A stretch of 8,471 bases of DNA, from positions 1 through 8,471 of the forward strand of contig CACZSE010000217.1 in assembly GCA_902783735.1 (NCBI GenBank), read 5' to 3'. The stretch comes from an uncultured Lachnospiraceae bacterium (GTDB lineage: Bacteria; Bacillota; Clostridia; Lachnospirales; Lachnospiraceae). Both the position numbers and the translations under genes were made by a program. The notes below the pieces were generated by a model, which saw nothing but the letters and a program-made list of their open reading frames with translations, made no database searches and was not told the origin of the DNA. Positions 6,291 through 8,471 of this stretch are shown piece by piece. Within the stretch, counting starts at the first letter, position 1. Each line of letters starts with the position of its first letter.

Positions 6291-7466
6291 TCACCTCTTT
6301 ATCTCATTCCAAAAGCTTACTCCGTCCGTCATGTTCTCAACACCGAATATATCCTGAATGGTCGCCGATATATCCGCAAAAGTACTTCTCGTTCCGAGGT
6401 CAACTCCCGCACGAATATCTTTTCCGTATGCTAAAAACGGTACATATTCTCTTGTATGATCCGTACCTTTAAATCCCGGATCGCATCCATGGTCTGCCGT
6501 GATCATCACGATGTCACTGTCACGCATCTTAGATATGAACTCAGTAAACTGAGCATCAAATGTGGTTGCGGCATTGGCATAACCTTCTATATCTCTTCTG
6601 TGTCCGTAGATCATGTCCATGTCTACCAGATTTACAAAGCAAAGGCCGTTGAAATCCACATCCAAGAGACTCAAAGTCTTATTCATGCCGTCAACATTGT
6701 TTTCTATCCTTTGTGAATGCTCAATGCTCTTTCCCGCAAATATGTCATATATCTTCCCAATGCCGTAAATGTCAAATCCTTTTTGCGAAAGCACATCCAT
6801 CATTGTGGTTCTTGGCGGAACAAGTGAAAAATCATGTCTTCTCGGAGTTCTGACAAAGTCCGGGCTCTTACCCACAAACGGTCTGGCTATCACTCTTCCC
6901 ACTCCGTGTTCACCCTGCAATATCTCTCTTGCGATCTTACAGTATTCATAGAGCTGTTCCACACTTACCACATCTTCATGGGCTGCAATCTGGAAGACAC
7001 TGTCCGCGGATGTATATACTATGAGATCACCTGTCTCAATGTGTTCAATTCCGTAGTCTTTTATGACCTCCGTTCCCGAATAAGGCTTGTTACACAGAAC
7101 TCCCCTTCCGGTCTTTTCCATAAATTCTTCAAGAACATCATCGGGAAACCCGTTTGGATAAGTAGGAAACGGTCTCTCAGATATAATGCCTGCCATCTCC
7201 CAATGTCCGATAGTCGTATCCTTTCCCATGGAACTCTCTCTTAATCTGGCAAATGATCCGACAGGCGCCGAATACGGTTCGGCCCATTCCCTTACTCCTT
7301 CAATATTAAACAATCCGATCTTTTTCATGGTCGGAGTGTTAAACTTATCGTTTCCGGCGATCGTCTTTAATGTATTACTGCCCACATCACCGAAAAGATC
7401 CGCATCCGGTTCTTCTCCTATCCCCATGCTGTCCAATACAATAAGAAATACCCTTCTTTTTCCCAT
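6291..7466 (-). CDS. deoB: Phosphopentomutase
   Basis: This 391-residue enzyme of the alkaline-phosphatase superfamily interconverts (deoxy)ribose 1-phosphate and 5-phosphate, linking Pdp to DeoC and the pentose phosphate pathway. The metal-binding set is complete: Asp12 in IVLDSMGIGEEPDA, Asp284 and His289 in VDMDMIYGHR, Asp325 and His326 in TADHGCDPG, and His337 in GTDHTRE. The phosphorylated threonine is Thr85 in GKDTTIGHWEM. The cap domain runs roughly 100-215 and includes the YTSADSVFQIAAHE segment. The site AGAGAGGG (7473-7480) is 6 nt from the ATG. Thirty nucleotides separate it from the SH3 membrane gene with no clear terminator, so both may be in one transcript. Confidence 0.97.
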   Translation of the reverse strand: MGKRRVFLIVLDSMGIGEEPDADLFGDVGSNTLKTIAGNDKFNTPTMKKIGLFNIEGVREWAEPYSAPVGSFARLRESSMGKDTTIGHWEMAGIISERPFPTYPNGFPDDVLEEFMEKTGRGVLCNKPYSGTEVIKDYGIEHIETGDLIVYTSADSVFQIAAHEDVVSVEQLYEYCKIAREILQGEHGVGRVIARPFVGKSPDFVRTPRRHDFSLVPPRTTMMDVLSQKGFDIYGIGKIYDIFAGKSIEHSQRIENNVDGMNKTLSLLDVDFNGLCFVNLVDMDMIYGHRRDIEGYANAATTFDAQFTEFISKMRDSDIVMITADHGCDPGFKGTDHTREYVPFLAYGKDIRAGVDLGTRSTFADISATIQDIFGVENMTDGVSFWNEIKR

Positions 7467-7496
7467 AAAAATCCCTCTCTGAGGCTAAGCCTTCTC

Positions 7497-8195
7497 TCAT
7501 TCAAAGTATTTTGGATCGATATCGATCAAAAAATCATCGCTGCTCTTAGGACTTGGTTTGTTTGAGGCAGTCTGCTGCTTAGGTCTCTTAACGACAACAT
7601 ATTCATATTCGTCATCGTCTTCGTCTTCCTCGTAGTCATCTTCCTCATCTTCGTATTCTTCTTCGTCATCCTCATACTCTTCTTCATCGTCATCATCGTC
7701 GTCTTCATCATAATCATCTTCATCACTGTTTTTAATGCTCTTTATGGTTATGAGAATAATGATCATGAGTACGGCTATTGCACCGATAAGTCCGAAAAAC
7801 ACCTTATAGTCCAGAGTACTCTCATCCTCTACCTCCTGAGTGTCTTCGTCTGCAGGTTCATTTTGTACTTCTTCCTCTTCATCCTCGATGATCTCTTCCG
7901 AAGGTTCATACTCCGCATAGTCTATACTGATATATCCGTTTGAATCGTTGTATGATATCTCAAGCCACTGCCCTTCGACAGACAGTACATCCACAACATT
8001 TCCCGAATATAATTTGCCTTTTGCTTCATAATCCTTTCCGGGACCGCTCCTGACATTTAAGGAATCGGCCGTGACCGTGGCAGTCCCCACAGGTTCGGCA
8101 GCATGTAAATATAAAGTTGAAAATAATAAGCCGATAATGATCGCCACCGCAGTTATGTAAACCATGGTCAGCTTTTTTGTTTTGTTTAAAAGCAT
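7497..8195 (-). CDS. SH3b-domain membrane protein with extreme acidic tail
   Basis: This 232-residue protein has a clear layered design. Residues 11-32 are a signal peptide or anchor ending LHAAEP. Residues 37-95 form a bacterial SH3 domain (TADSLNVRSGPGKDYEA, then GNVVDVLSVEGQWLEISY and GYISIDY), a type that binds cell wall or peptide ligands. An acidic linker (97-127) leads to one transmembrane helix (131-151), then a basic stop-transfer patch. Residues 158-199 consist only of Asp, Glu and Tyr, followed by VVVKRPK and an SPKSSDDF tail. By the positive-inside rule the SH3 domain is outside and the acidic tail in the cytoplasm. The ATG at 8195 is preferred over TTG 8198: GGAG lies 8 nt upstream and the ATG shares one base with the preceding stop (TGATG). 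Function is unknown. Confidence 0.85.
   Translation of the reverse strand: MLLNKTKKLTMVYITAVAIIIGLLFSTLYLHAAEPVGTATVTADSLNVRSGPGKDYEAKGKLYSGNVVDVLSVEGQWLEISYNDSNGYISIDYAEYEPSEEIIEDEEEEVQNEPADEDTQEVEDESTLDYKVFFGLIGAIAVLMIIILITIKSIKNSDEDDYDEDDDDDDEEEYEDDEEEYEDEEDDYEEDEDDDEYEYVVVKRPKQQTASNKPSPKSSDDFLIDIDPKYFE
7599..7724 (-). repeat. GAT/GAA-type trinucleotide low-complexity tract
   Basis: This 126-nt tract encodes 42 consecutive residues that are all Asp, Glu or Tyr (36 acidic, 6 Tyr). On the plus strand it reads as TCN/TAN triplets (tcatcgtcatcatcg and similar). It is imperfect rather than a pure microsatellite, but is a likely site of length variation between strains. Confidence 0.85.
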
Positions 8196-8471
8196 CAATT
8201 CATCTCCATAAATCTTATATTGGGGTCAACCTTCCCCGAATACGCATAATCTGCGCTTGAAACATAGAAAACAAGTTCATCATAATCTTCCGGCACCTGT
8301 ACTGCAAGGGAGCCGTAAGACACACACACTTCATCTTCCCAGTCATATTTGTATGACTCTGTTGCCACAACGGGCAGTCTTGAGCCGTCGGAATAGGTTA
8401 TATAATTTGTAGATGCATATTCCTCCATGCCTGTAAATGTATCTGTATATCCAAGCATAACTTTACATCCT
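8195..8471 (-). CDS. C-terminal end of unrecognised protein (5' end outside window)
   Basis: The frame is open from the window edge to the TGA at 8195-8197, giving 91 residues. I do not recognise it. The sequence is rich in Tyr, Asp and Val, with predicted beta-rich stretches such as SYGSLAVQVPEDYDELVFYV, no hydrophobic segment and one Cys near the middle. An ATG at 8458 has AGGA 9 nt upstream and would give an 87-residue protein, but the frame continues past it and the chain looks like the end domain of a larger protein. It shares one base with the start of the SH3 membrane gene and carries its ribosome binding site, so the two are translationally coupled and probably work together. Confidence 0.6.
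   Translation of the reverse strand, partial: GCKVMLGYTDTFTGMEEYASTNYITYSDGSRLPVVATESYKYDWEDEVCVSYGSLAVQVPEDYDELVFYVSSADYAYSGKVDPNIRFMEMN

Noticed and set aside
7482..7492. AGGCTAAGCCT inverted repeat between the SH3 gene and deoB as a terminator
   Set aside because: Only a 5-bp stem with a 1-nt centre and no T-run; too weak to call.
7526..7726. Met/Lys/Thr-rich minus-strand frame within the acidic tail region
   Set aside because: It is the frame-shifted reading of the GAT/GAA triplet tract, not an independent gene.

Overview
The window looks like a chromosomal core region of a low-to-mid GC Firmicute, most likely a Lachnospiraceae/Butyrivibrio-like Clostridium relative. The signs are the Firmicutes-type deoB-cdd-pdp-deoC set, a small four-cysteine protein of the DUF6472 type, a HAAS/DUF1700 membrane protein, a tRNA without encoded CCA, and a Suv3-like helicase of the kind seen in that group. 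The genus is inference. Every gene I can support lies on the minus strand, so the window reads from its high-coordinate end to its low end.

From 8471 down to 3912 there is a tightly packed run: the C-terminal end of an unrecognised protein (cut by the window edge), a membrane protein with an extracellular SH3b domain and an extremely acidic tail, then deoB, cdd, pdp and deoC. Gaps are 30 nt or less, and most junctions overlap or nearly touch. The four enzymes form a complete pyrimidine (deoxy)nucleoside catabolic route: Cdd deaminates cytidine or deoxycytidine, Pdp releases the base and a pentose-1-phosphate, DeoB moves the phosphate to C5, and DeoC splits deoxyribose-5-phosphate into acetaldehyde and glyceraldehyde-3-phosphate. 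No transporter or regulator of this pathway is in the window.

After a 112-nt AT-rich gap containing inverted repeats and a weak candidate promoter comes a second group (3799-2313): a divergent Lgt-family protein, a 58-residue four-cysteine protein found by reading the gap between larger genes, and a HAAS/DUF1700 two-helix membrane protein.

Next is tRNA-Arg(ACG) (2204-2131) with its own promoter, and then the structurally oddest stretch of the window, 2019-2146. There the tRNA tail and its terminator are present as a tandem duplication that also folds into hairpins and a near-palindrome. Immediately beyond lies a large Suv3-like RNA helicase gene that runs out of the window at position 1; its ribosome binding site is inside the repeat.

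I see no CRISPR array, transposase, phage gene or obvious defence system. The most unusual points are the tRNA-tail repeat, the Suv3-like helicase next to it, the Lgt-like protein that lacks the usual signature residues, and the SH3/acidic-tail protein coupled to the nucleoside operon.
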